Shown here: piece by piece, positions 26,859 through 35,280 of the stretch
Position numbering within the stretch: position 1 is the stretch's first letter
Layout: each line of letters begins with the position of its first letter
DNA from: Pseudomonas mandelii
GTDB taxonomy: Bacteria; Pseudomonadota; Gammaproteobacteria; Pseudomonadales; Pseudomonadaceae
DNA length: 64,000 bases
NCBI RefSeq assembly: GCF_900106065.1
Contig: NZ_LT629796.1
Location: 2,330,001-2,394,000, forward strand
Reading direction: 5' to 3'
Notes under the pieces: generated by a model
Told to the model about the DNA's origin: nothing
Database searches by the model: none
Seen by the model: only the letters and a program-made list of their open reading frames with translations
Translations under genes and position numbers: made by a program

Positions 26859-26873
26859 TGTAGTATAACTACA
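26859..26873. promoter_or_regulatory. HexR/RpiR-type palindrome before the RpiR gene
   Basis: TGTAGTATAACTACA is a perfect inverted repeat fitting the pattern TGTARTWWWAYTACA that I associate with HexR-family operators. It lies about 50 bp before the RpiR-family gene, so it is a candidate autoregulatory site. Confidence 0.6.
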
Positions 26874-26920
26874 AGCTTGCTACATCCCCGGCCCCTGCCA
26901 ATAACAAAGAGTCCAGACCT

Positions 26921-27787
26921 TTGAATCTGCTGCAACACATCGCCCAGTCACGCCACCTCTTACGCAAGTCGGAGCTCAAGGTCGCCGACCACGTGCTGCT
27001 TGATCCGGCGGCGGTGATGCACAGCTCCATGGCCGACCTGGCCCATAGCGTGGGCATCAGTGAGCCGACCATCGTGCGCTTCTGCCGCGCCATCGGTTGT
27101 TCCGGTTTCCAGGACTTGAAACTCAAGCTCGCGCAGAGCCTTGCGGCAGGTGCGAGTTTTGGTCAGTTTGCGATCCATGAAGACGATTCGGTCGCGGACT
27201 ACAGCCTGAAAATCTTCGACACCACCCTGCACACCTTGATGGAGGTTCGCGAGAAGCTCGATCCGGTGGAATTGCAGAGGGCTGTGTCGCTGATGTCCCA
27301 GGCCCAACGCGTCGAGTTCTACGGCTTTGGCGCGTCGGGCGCGGTGGCGGCGGATGCCCAGCACAAATTCTTCCGTTTGCTGCTGACTGCGGCGGCGTAT
27401 TCCGATCCGCACATGCAGGCGATGTCTGCGGTCACCTTGAAACCGACCGATGTGGCGATCTGTATTTCCCAGTCCGGGCGCTCCAAGGATTTGTTGATCA
27501 CCGCTAACCTGGTGCGCGAGAGCGGCGCCTCGTTGATCACGTTGTGCCCGAGCCAGACGCCGTTGGCCGAGCTGTCGACCGTCAACCTTGCGATTGATGT
27601 GCATGAAGACACTGAAATCTACACGCCGCTGACCTCGCGTATCGCTCACCTGGTGGTGATCGACGTATTGGCGATGGGCGTGGCCATGGCGCGCGGGCCG
27701 AGCCTGGTCAACCACCTCAAGAGCGTCAAACGCAGTCTGCGCAGCTTGCGGCTGTCGCCCAAATCAGTGAAAGCCCTCGACGACTGA
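26921..27787 (+). CDS. RpiR-family regulator with SIS domain (HexR-like)
   Basis: The 288-residue regulator has an N-terminal HTH_6 domain (MADLAHSVGISEPTIVRFCRAIGCSGFQDLKLKL, about 37-70) and a C-terminal SIS phosphosugar-binding domain (VEFYGFGASGAVAADAQHKFFRL, CISQSGRSKDLL). Such proteins control central sugar metabolism in response to sugar phosphates. The likely start is TTG at 26921; no ATG lies near the conserved N-terminus. The palindrome at 26859 and the nearby pyruvate carboxylase genes suggest control of central carbon flow. Targets outside its own promoter are unknown. Confidence 0.88.
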   Translation: MNLLQHIAQSRHLLRKSELKVADHVLLDPAAVMHSSMADLAHSVGISEPTIVRFCRAIGCSGFQDLKLKLAQSLAAGASFGQFAIHEDDSVADYSLKIFDTTLHTLMEVREKLDPVELQRAVSLMSQAQRVEFYGFGASGAVAADAQHKFFRLLLTAAAYSDPHMQAMSAVTLKPTDVAICISQSGRSKDLLITANLVRESGASLITLCPSQTPLAELSTVNLAIDVHEDTEIYTPLTSRIAHLVVIDVLAMGVAMARGPSLVNHLKSVKRSLRSLRLSPKSVKALDD

Positions 27788-27800
27788 TAATGGCTGGAAT

Positions 27801-27930
27801 TGTGGCGAGGGAGCTTGCTCCCGCTGGGCTGCGGAGCGGCCCCAAACCATTCACAGCGATGTTCTGACCAATCGCATCAGGCTCATTACGACGGCTGTGC
27901 AGCCGGGCGGGAGCAAGCTCCCTCGCCACA
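27801..27930. repeat. REP doublet (GTGGCGAGGGAGCTTGCTCCC type)
   Basis: Two inverted copies, TGTGGCGAGGGAGCTTGCTC and its complement ending CCTCGCCACA, enclose about 80 bp. Each copy also has its own GGGAGCttGCTCCC hairpin. It follows the RpiR gene. Confidence 0.8.
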
Positions 27931-28038
27931 GGTTCGCGGTCAGTCTGCGAGTTTCATCGTTCTGTAACCCACCCGCCGCCAAACCGTCATCCCTCGCGCC
28001 TATCTTGAAACTCCCGTAATCGCCTTGGGAGACTCGAA

Positions 28039-28248
28039 ATGGCCCAGCCCTACGAAGAACGCAACAGCGCCGTCAAAACCCGTCGCCAGCAAGAAGACCA
28101 GCGCCGCATGGAATTTCGCCGCGCCATCGAAGATCGCTGCGAGCGCCGCCAGTTGCTGGCCGAGATCGGCGATTTTTCTGATCTGGAACTCAACTACTGG
28201 CAGGCAGCTCCCGCAACTTCCCGTCGAAACGCTCAACCAGGGCGCTGA
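28039..28248 (+). CDS. Small highly charged conserved-type protein
   Basis: A 69-residue Arg/Glu-rich, probably helical protein with KTRRQQEDQRRMEFRRAIEDR in its first half. This pattern recalls the small PA3496-type family of Pseudomonas, which is my recollection and is unverified. GGGAG lies about 11 bp before the ATG. Its last 59 bp overlap the 3' end of the LysR gene on the other strand. Function unknown. Confidence 0.6.
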   Translation: MAQPYEERNSAVKTRRQQEDQRRMEFRRAIEDRCERRQLLAEIGDFSDLELNYWQAAPATSRRNAQPGR

Positions 28249-29152
28249 TCTGCACCCGTTCGCTGCGGATAAACGCAAGGAATGCGTGGGCCACCGGCGA
28301 CAGCCGTTTGGCCTTGGCCTGCACCAGGCACCAGCTGCGGTACAGCGGCAGTTCTTCGACCGGTAACTCGATCAATCCGCCGGTCGCCAACTCAAGGTTC
28401 AGGGCGTGGCGCGTCAACAGCGCGACGCCCAGACCCGCCAGCACACATTCACGCTGGGCTTCGGCCGATGAGACCTCCTGCGTCTGGTTGAAGTGCACGC
28501 GCTTCTCTTTGAAATACTCTTCGCACGCCATACGCGTTCCAGAGCCGGGCTCGCGCAGCAGCAGGGTGTAAGGCTCGAGGTCTTGCAGGCGCAGCGGCCC
28601 CATGTGACACAGCGGATGGTCCGGTGGCGCCACGGCCACGATCGGGTTGTTGAGGAACGGCAGGAATTCCAGCCCCATGTCCTGCGGCACCATGGACATG
28701 ATCACCAGGTCGTCGCGGTTATCAGACAATCGACGGATCACCTGCCCTCGGTTGACCACCGTCAGTTGCAGATTCACTTCCGGATGCTGACGCTTGAACG
28801 CAGCAAACAAGTGCGGGACGAAATACTTTGCGCTGGATTCCACCGCCAGTTTCAGCTGTCCCTGCAACGATCCCTGCATGTCCGACAGCTGCATATCGAG
28901 GTTTTCCAGGCGCCCGAAAATGTCTCGACTGGCACGCTGTAGTGCTTCGGCGGCTTCCGTCATGTAGAGTTTTTTGCCGACGTAATCGAACAAAGGCTGA
29001 CCAATCAGCTCCTCAAGCTGACGAATCTGCAAGCTGACGGCCGGTTGGGTGAGGGACATTTCATCGGCTGCCCGGCTGTACGACCTCAAATCACAGACCT
29101 CATTGAAGATCTGCAATTGACGCAATGTCATACGCATCAATGACTTACGCAT
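28190..29152 (-). CDS. pycR: LysR-type regulator of pyruvate carboxylase (PycR-like)
   Basis: The 320-residue LysR protein has an N-terminal wHTH (LRQLQIFNEVCDLRSYSRAADEMSLTQPAVSLQIRQLEEL, about 10-50) and an effector domain. It is divergent from pycA, the arrangement of PycR in P. aeruginosa, and an inverted repeat suited to a LysR protein lies in the shared gap at 29190. It probably controls anaplerotic pyruvate carboxylation in response to an unknown metabolite. Confidence 0.88.
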   Translation of the reverse strand: MRKSLMRMTLRQLQIFNEVCDLRSYSRAADEMSLTQPAVSLQIRQLEELIGQPLFDYVGKKLYMTEAAEALQRASRDIFGRLENLDMQLSDMQGSLQGQLKLAVESSAKYFVPHLFAAFKRQHPEVNLQLTVVNRGQVIRRLSDNRDDLVIMSMVPQDMGLEFLPFLNNPIVAVAPPDHPLCHMGPLRLQDLEPYTLLLREPGSGTRMACEEYFKEKRVHFNQTQEVSSAEAQRECVLAGLGVALLTRHALNLELATGGLIELPVEELPLYRSWCLVQAKAKRLSPVAHAFLAFIRSERVQISALVERFDGKLRELPASS

Positions 29153-29189
29153 TTTATAAGCACTCTCGCCACAAGCTGATGGATCAACT

Positions 29190-29205
29190 ATAAGTCTTTA
29201 CTTAT
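29190..29205. promoter_or_regulatory. Candidate LysR operator between pycR and pycA
   Basis: ATAAGTCTTTACTTAT is a perfect 6-bp inverted repeat with a 4-bp spacer and contains the T-N11-A pattern of LysR sites. It is 38 bp from the pycR start and in the regulatory region of pycA. A looser ATTAA...TTAAT pair follows at about 29219-29237. Confidence 0.5.
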
Positions 29206-29342
29206 GGCTAACCCAATTATTAATCATTTTTGTTAATCCCTTGTGGGGGCTAGTGTGGGGCTGCGACTAAGTCGAAACATTTAGTCACGCGTCGACCTGG
29301 TCTAGCAGGTCGTGGGTACCACCGGCTCAAGGGAACCTCCAA

Positions 29343-30758
29343 GTGATAAAAAAGATCCTGATCGCCAACCGTGGTGAGATTGCCGTACGAATCGTGCGTG
29401 CCTGCGCCGAGATGGGCATTCGCTCGGTCGCGATCTATTCCGACGCCGATCGCCATGCCTTGCATGTGAAGCGTGCGGATGAGGCCCACAGCATCGGTGC
29501 CGAGCCATTGGCCGGTTACCTGAATGCGCGCAAGCTGGTGAATCTGGCGGTCGAAACCGGTTGTGATGCCTTGCATCCCGGCTATGGTTTCCTGTCGGAA
29601 AACGCTGAACTGGCGGACATTTGCGCCGAGCGCGGCATCAAGTTCATCGGTCCATCGGCTGAAGTGATTCGCCGCATGGGCGACAAAACCGAAGCCCGTC
29701 GCAGCATGATCAAGGCAGGCGTACCCGTCACCCCGGGGACCGAAGGCAACGTCGCGGACATCGCCGAAGCCCTGGTCGAAGGCGACCGCATCGGTTATCC
29801 GGTCATGCTCAAGGCCACGTCCGGTGGTGGTGGCCGGGGTATTCGTCGTTGCGACAGCCGTGAAGAACTCGAACAAGCCTTCCCGCGCGTCATTTCCGAA
29901 GCCACCAAGGCCTTCGGTTCGGCGGAAGTGTTCCTGGAAAAATGCATCGTCAACCCGAAACACATCGAAGCGCAGATCCTCGGCGACAGCTTTGGCAACG
30001 TGGTGCACCTGTTCGAGCGTGATTGCTCGATCCAGCGCCGTAACCAGAAGCTCATCGAAATCGCGCCAAGCCCGCAACTGACCCCGGAACAGCGCGCCTA
30101 CATCGGCGACCTGTCTGTGCGCGCAGCCAAGGCCGTGGGCTACGAGAACGCCGGCACCGTGGAGTTCCTGCTCGCCGAGGGCGAGGTGTACTTCATGGAG
30201 ATGAACACCCGGGTGCAGGTGGAACACACCATCACCGAAGAAATCACCGGGATCGACATCGTCCGTGAGCAGATCCGCATTGCGTCCGGCCTGCCGCTGT
30301 CGGTGAAACAGGAAGACATCCAGCACCGCGGTTTCGCGCTGCAATTCCGGATCAACGCCGAAGACCCGAAAAACAACTTCCTGCCGAGCTTCGGCAAGAT
30401 CACCCGTTACTACGCGCCCGGCGGCCCCGGCGTGCGCACCGACACGGCCATCTACACCGGCTACACCATTCCGCCGTTCTACGACTCCATGTGCCTGAAA
30501 CTGGTGGTGTGGGCGCTGACTTGGGAAGAAGCAATGGACCGTGGCTTGCGCGCCCTCGACGACATGCGTCTGCAAGGGGTCAAGACCACTGCCGCGTACT
30601 ACCAGGAAATCCTGCGTAACCCTGAATTCCGTAGCGGCCAGTTCAATACCAGCTTCGTTGATAGCCACCCTGAACTGACCAACTACTCGATCAAGCGCAA
30701 ACCCGAAGAGCTGGCCCTGGCCATCGCCGCCGCCATCGCCGCCCACGCAGGCCTGTGA
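29343..30758 (+). CDS. pycA: Pyruvate carboxylase subunit A (biotin carboxylase)
   Basis: The 471-residue ATP-grasp enzyme carboxylates the biotin carried by subunit B. Motifs include KILIANRGEIAVRI at the N-terminus, the glycine loop KATSGGGGRGIR (about 157-168), the biotin-carboxylase segment EMNTRVQVEHT and QIRIASG. The start is GTG at 29343, 7 bp after AGGGA. It forms an operon with the carboxyltransferase/biotin-carrier gene 11 bp downstream; together they make oxaloacetate from pyruvate and bicarbonate, an anaplerotic step. Two-subunit pyruvate carboxylase is typical of pseudomonads. Confidence 0.95.
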   Translation: MIKKILIANRGEIAVRIVRACAEMGIRSVAIYSDADRHALHVKRADEAHSIGAEPLAGYLNARKLVNLAVETGCDALHPGYGFLSENAELADICAERGIKFIGPSAEVIRRMGDKTEARRSMIKAGVPVTPGTEGNVADIAEALVEGDRIGYPVMLKATSGGGGRGIRRCDSREELEQAFPRVISEATKAFGSAEVFLEKCIVNPKHIEAQILGDSFGNVVHLFERDCSIQRRNQKLIEIAPSPQLTPEQRAYIGDLSVRAAKAVGYENAGTVEFLLAEGEVYFMEMNTRVQVEHTITEEITGIDIVREQIRIASGLPLSVKQEDIQHRGFALQFRINAEDPKNNFLPSFGKITRYYAPGGPGVRTDTAIYTGYTIPPFYDSMCLKLVVWALTWEEAMDRGLRALDDMRLQGVKTTAAYYQEILRNPEFRSGQFNTSFVDSHPELTNYSIKRKPEELALAIAAAIAAHAGL

Positions 30759-30769
30759 GGAATATAAGA

Positions 30770-32578
30770 ATGAGCAAGAAGATCTTTGTAACCGACACCA
30801 TCCTGCGCGACGCCCACCAATCGCTGCTCGCCACCCGCATGCGCACCGAAGACATGCTGCCGATCTGCGACAAGCTCGACAAAGTCGGCTACTGGTCGCT
30901 GGAATGCTGGGGCGGCGCGACTTTCGACGCTTGCGTACGCTTCCTCAAAGAAGACCCGTGGGAGCGTCTGCGCCAACTGCGCGCCGCGCTGCCTAACACG
31001 CGCCTGCAAATGCTCCTGCGTGGCCAGAACCTGCTGGGCTACCGCCATTACAGCGACGATGTGGTCAGGGCTTTCGTCGCCAAGGCCGCGGTCAACGGCA
31101 TCGACGTATTCCGCATCTTCGATGCCATGAACGATGTGCGTAACCTGCGCGTCGCCATCGAAGCCGTAAAAGCGGCCGGCAAACATGCCCAAGGCACCAT
31201 CGCGTACACTACCAGCCCGGTGCACACCATTGACGCGTTCGTGGCTCAAGCCAAGCAAATGGAAGCCATGGGTTGCGACTCGGTGGCGATCAAGGACATG
31301 GCCGGTTTGCTGACGCCATACGCCACCGGCGAGCTGGTCAAGGCGTTGAAATCCGAGCAATCGTTGCCGGTGTTCATCCACTCCCACGACACCGCTGGCC
31401 TGGCCACGATGTGCCAACTCAAGGCCATCGAAAACGGTGCCGACCACATCGACACCGCGATCTCCAGCTTCGCTTCGGGCACCAGCCACCCAGGCACCGA
31501 GTCGATGGTCGCCGCCCTTAAAGGCAGCGAGTTCGACACCGGTTTGAACCTGGAGCTGCTGCAAGAGATCGGTCTGTATTTCTACGCCGTGCGCAAGAAA
31601 TACCACCAGTTCGAAAGCGAGTTCACCGCAGTCGATACCCGTGTGCAAGTCAACCAGGTACCGGGCGGGATGATCTCCAACCTGGCCAACCAGCTGAAAG
31701 AGCAGGGGGCCCTGAACCGCATGGCCGAGGTGCTGGCCGAAATCCCGCGAGTTCGTGAAGACCTTGGTTTCCCGCCGCTGGTGACCCCGACCTCGCAAAT
31801 CGTTGGCACCCAGGCGTTCTTCAACGTGCTGGCCGGCGAGCGCTACAAGACCATCACCAACGAAGTGAAGCTCTACCTGCAAGGCGGCTACGGCAAGGCG
31901 CCGGGCACTGTGAACGAGAAACTGCGTCGTCAGGCGATTGGTAGCGAAGACGTGATCGACGTGCGTCCGGCCGATTTGCTGAAGCCGGAAATGACCAAGC
32001 TGCGTGCCGAGATCGGTGCCGTGGCCAAGTCTGAAGAAGACGTGCTGACTTACGCCATGTTCCCGGACATCGGCCGCAAATTCCTTGAAGAACGCGCGGC
32101 CGGCACCCTGACGCCAGAAGTGCTGCTGCCGATTCCTGAAGCCGGCGGTGTGACCTCGGCCGGTGGTGAAGGTGTGCCGACCGAGTTCGTCATCGACGTC
32201 CACGGCGAAACCTACCGCGTCGACATTACCGGTGTTGGCGTCAAGGCTGAAGGCAAGCGTCACTTCTATCTGTCGATCGACGGCATGCCGGAAGAAGTGG
32301 TGTTCGAACCGCTCAACGAATTCGTCAGCGGCGGAAGCAGCAAGCGCAAGCAAGCCACAGCTCCGGGCCACGTCAGCACCACCATGCCGGGCAACATCGT
32401 CGACGTGCTGGTCAAGGAAGGCGATACCGTGAAAGCCGGCCAGGCCGTGCTGATCACCGAAGCGATGAAGATGGAAACCGAAGTCCAGGCGGCCATCGCC
32501 GGTAAAGTCACCGCCATCCATGTGGCGAAGGGCGACCGGGTGAACCCGGGCGAAATCCTGATCGAGATCGAAGGCTGA
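30770..32578 (+). CDS. pycB: Pyruvate carboxylase subunit B (carboxyltransferase + biotin carrier)
   Basis: The 602-residue protein has a carboxyltransferase TIM barrel (TDTILRDAHQSLLATRMRT at 8-26; MKAAGKHAQGT-type and IKDMAGLLTPY segments), a PYC/OADA conserved domain (about 290-490) and a C-terminal biotinyl domain with EAMKME around residue 565, whose Lys carries biotin. A flexible linker (GGSSKRKQATAPG) separates the last two. It resembles oxaloacetate decarboxylase alpha but pairs with pycA, so it acts in carboxylation. A terminator follows. Confidence 0.95.
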   Translation: MSKKIFVTDTILRDAHQSLLATRMRTEDMLPICDKLDKVGYWSLECWGGATFDACVRFLKEDPWERLRQLRAALPNTRLQMLLRGQNLLGYRHYSDDVVRAFVAKAAVNGIDVFRIFDAMNDVRNLRVAIEAVKAAGKHAQGTIAYTTSPVHTIDAFVAQAKQMEAMGCDSVAIKDMAGLLTPYATGELVKALKSEQSLPVFIHSHDTAGLATMCQLKAIENGADHIDTAISSFASGTSHPGTESMVAALKGSEFDTGLNLELLQEIGLYFYAVRKKYHQFESEFTAVDTRVQVNQVPGGMISNLANQLKEQGALNRMAEVLAEIPRVREDLGFPPLVTPTSQIVGTQAFFNVLAGERYKTITNEVKLYLQGGYGKAPGTVNEKLRRQAIGSEDVIDVRPADLLKPEMTKLRAEIGAVAKSEEDVLTYAMFPDIGRKFLEERAAGTLTPEVLLPIPEAGGVTSAGGEGVPTEFVIDVHGETYRVDITGVGVKAEGKRHFYLSIDGMPEEVVFEPLNEFVSGGSSKRKQATAPGHVSTTMPGNIVDVLVKEGDTVKAGQAVLITEAMKMETEVQAAIAGKVTAIHVAKGDRVNPGEILIEIEG

Positions 32579-32610
32579 GATAACAGCCTCGATACACCGT
32601 TTTAAACCTC

Positions 32611-32638
32611 GGGGGGGCATGTGCTCCCCTTTTTTTTG
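32611..32638 (+). terminator. Terminator of the pycAB operon
   Basis: GGGGGGC pairs with GCTCCCC (one G-U pair) across an ATGT loop and is followed by eight T residues, 35 bp after the pycB stop. Confidence 0.88.
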
Positions 32639-32661
32639 CCCGCAGTTTCGCGTTTGAAAAT

Positions 32662-32687
32662 GTGGGAGCGAGCCTGCTCGCTCCCAC
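32662..32687. repeat. REP hairpin (GTGGGAGCGAGC type)
   Basis: Perfect hairpin GTGGGAGCGAGC / GCTCGCTCCCAC with a 2-nt centre. The same element occurs at 53171 and 57763, usually as a single copy. Confidence 0.85.
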
Positions 32688-32713
32688 TGGGACTGCGGTG
32701 AATCAATGGTTGA

Positions 32714-35080
32714 TCAGAACGCCATCCGCCACTGTCCCATTACGCCGTGATTGCGGCTGTCAGTGCCGATCTCGCCGTTAAGGCCGACCCCCAACGTATG
32801 TTTCGCTGACAAGCCAAGGTCCAGACCTGCATCAACCAGCAAGCTGTCACGGTCCAGCGGCGCACCGGAAACGGTGAAGTTCTTTCCGCCCGTTGCCAGT
32901 CGCTGACGGGTGTCGATGTCGATATCCCCGTAGGTGTGTTTCCAGCCGGCACTGAACCGCGGGGTCAGTTGCATGCCGTTATCCAGGGTGTTGATCTTCG
33001 CCAGTCGCAGACCGAACGTGCTGTTGAGGTTGTTCTGGGTCTGGCCGTGGACTTTCAACGCTGCCGCGCCACCTTTTTCCGTGTAACCGTCGCGCTGATA
33101 GCGTTGGTAGCCAAGGCTGGCAAAGGGTTCGATGCTGACATTGGCTCGACCCAGGTTGTAACCCACTTCCGCGAAGGCCTGCTGGGTGCTGGCAGCATAA
33201 CGGCCTTCGGGGCGGTCGCTGAAACCGTTGAAGGCAACCCGACGTTTAGTGCTGGCGTCGTGATTGCTGTAGGTCGCGCCCAGGCGCAGCGACATGGGGC
33301 CGCTCTGGCGCAGGGCATAGGCGCCCAAGTGCCAGCTGTCGAGATCGCCGTCTAGTTCGCGGCTGTCCAGGCGAGTCTCAGACTTGCCACCCATCACACC
33401 GACACGCCATTCCTCATCGACACCCCAATCTGCGCCCAGAACGAGGCCTTTGGTCGACGTTTGCAGAGCGTAGTGGTCGCGATCCAGCGTTCCACCGTGT
33501 CCCAAGGCTTGCAGCCAGACCCTGCCGTTTTCCGGGCTGCCGGCGGCGAGTCGTGGCGAGTTGGAACGGTTGCCGCGTGGGTTGTACGCGCTGGCGCGGT
33601 CCAGTTGGCGCATGGTCGAGAGCAAGGAGGCGCTGACGGGGCTGTCGCTGTTGAGGGTTGCCTTGGCGAGGTTGGCATTGCTGTCACCGGCCAGTTGCTC
33701 AAGAGCGTAGGTGGCGGTGGATTTGTCGGTGGTGAGCAGGGCGGTGACGGCCGCATTGGACTCACTTGTTTTAGCCGTCGGCTCGGCCACGCTTTGGCCA
33801 AACGCTCGAGCATTGTCGTCTGCGGCGAAATCCTCTATCGGTACTTCATTGCGAGCGTAGTTGAGCACCACATCAGTCTTGGAGTAAGACAGCTTCGGCG
33901 TCATGTACGCCAGATTGCTCGTGACGCTACCGAATTTGCCTTCCACCAGGCCGGCTTTCAGCACTGTGTAATCACTGCTGTCGGGATAGTTGCCCGGCAG
34001 TGCAGCAACCTCCAGTGAGGCATTTTCAAGCGCTGCAATACCTTCGACGATGATGGTGGGAGGCTTGCCGGTAGCCGTTACGCCGTAGGAGAGTGTGGCA
34101 CCCTCTGTGAATATCAGGTCTCCTTTGATGCGTGGAGCGCCAAGCCGCTCGCTGACCTGCAATGTACCGTCTACATAAAGATTGCGAACTTCACCTTGGC
34201 CACCGTAGCGACCCCCTTCGCGAACAATGGCATCACCCGCGATGCTGCCCATGTTGAACAGCGTTGCGCCGTCCAATACCTCGGCTCCGCGGTCGAAGTC
34301 GTCTTTACCCGTCAAAGACCAAGCGCCTTGCGCGACTCGCAACCCGGAAAAGTGACTGGTTTTGTCGAGTACGCCGCCCTCGGGGGAGTCGAGCAGTATT
34401 GCGTTTTTCCCGCCACCGCCCTGAATTTCTCCTGCAAAGCTGACTCCGCTACCGATGATAAGAAGGTCATCTCCCATCCCCAGTGTCAGTGAGACGCCGT
34501 CGATGTTTTCGTACCGCCCTGCTGCAGTGGTGCGCTTGACGCCATCGGCATTTGAGAATTCGTCGAACGTCATCGGTAAATCGTTATCTACCGTTTCGAA
34601 CGGGGCATCATTGTTCCCGGGTAACTCGTAAAGAGGCTCCGCTGGATCGATGGGTTCCGTGGTAGCGGCTACAGGTGGAGCAGGATTCGCTGGCACCTCA
34701 GCCGAAACCGGGCCGGGTTCGCCTTCCGGTGTTGCGGGCGATGGTGGTGGGAGCGAATCGTCGGCAGTTTCGCGAAAGTCGTAAAGATGCGCTGCGAGAT
34801 CTACAGGTTCCGGGGCAGCCGAATCAGTTGGCGGCTGAATTACCGGTTCTTGTGGCTTTAGTGAAGCGGGTTTGACGGCATGCTGCATCGGACCAATGAA
34901 GTTCCTGATCGCCAAAAGATCATCACTTTTTCGCCAAGCGGTTGTTCGAGCTTTTTTGTCGGGTGCTTCGACAGCCGCATCAATCTCTGGTTGCTGAGCC
35001 ATCGATACATCGATGCAGCCAAGGGAGAGGGCGATCGCCAGGGCGAGTCGATGCGGGCGATAAGTGGACGGCGTGGGCAT
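32714..35080 (-). CDS. Autotransporter with short Pro-rich passenger
   Basis: The 788-residue type Va secreted protein has a signal peptide (about 1-28), a Pro/Glu-rich stretch with two related segments (EPVDLAAHLYDF and EPIDPAEPLYEL, about 85-165), a short beta-helical passenger (about 190-420) and a C-terminal beta-barrel (about 510-788) ending in the outer-membrane signature Phe (GQWRMAF). The Pro-rich region may span the periplasm or form a stalk. The barrel is closely paralogous to that of the gene upstream on the same strand. The ATG at 35080 begins the signal peptide. Passenger function is unknown. Confidence 0.88.
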   Translation of the reverse strand: MPTPSTYRPHRLALAIALSLGCIDVSMAQQPEIDAAVEAPDKKARTTAWRKSDDLLAIRNFIGPMQHAVKPASLKPQEPVIQPPTDSAAPEPVDLAAHLYDFRETADDSLPPPSPATPEGEPGPVSAEVPANPAPPVAATTEPIDPAEPLYELPGNNDAPFETVDNDLPMTFDEFSNADGVKRTTAAGRYENIDGVSLTLGMGDDLLIIGSGVSFAGEIQGGGGKNAILLDSPEGGVLDKTSHFSGLRVAQGAWSLTGKDDFDRGAEVLDGATLFNMGSIAGDAIVREGGRYGGQGEVRNLYVDGTLQVSERLGAPRIKGDLIFTEGATLSYGVTATGKPPTIIVEGIAALENASLEVAALPGNYPDSSDYTVLKAGLVEGKFGSVTSNLAYMTPKLSYSKTDVVLNYARNEVPIEDFAADDNARAFGQSVAEPTAKTSESNAAVTALLTTDKSTATYALEQLAGDSNANLAKATLNSDSPVSASLLSTMRQLDRASAYNPRGNRSNSPRLAAGSPENGRVWLQALGHGGTLDRDHYALQTSTKGLVLGADWGVDEEWRVGVMGGKSETRLDSRELDGDLDSWHLGAYALRQSGPMSLRLGATYSNHDASTKRRVAFNGFSDRPEGRYAASTQQAFAEVGYNLGRANVSIEPFASLGYQRYQRDGYTEKGGAAALKVHGQTQNNLNSTFGLRLAKINTLDNGMQLTPRFSAGWKHTYGDIDIDTRQRLATGGKNFTVSGAPLDRDSLLVDAGLDLGLSAKHTLGVGLNGEIGTDSRNHGVMGQWRMAF

Positions 35081-35280
35081 TGAATTTGACCTTGTTTTTG
35101 AGAAGGTCAAACTCTAGGAGGGAGCGCTGGTCCTTGAATGCCGGGCGTTTCCGGCATTTTTGAAGGGCCATGGAAGTTCGGTTGTAGCAAAAATCCTACT
35201 CCGCAGATTACGTGTGCATTGGCCTTCACACGGTGGAGTATTTGCCTACAACCTTTCCGGACTGGTCTGTTTTTTACGGA

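Noticed and set aside
30683..32620. 645-codon minus-strand open frame opposite pycB
   Set aside because: Antisense shadow of a conserved gene; composition is typical of GC-driven open frames.
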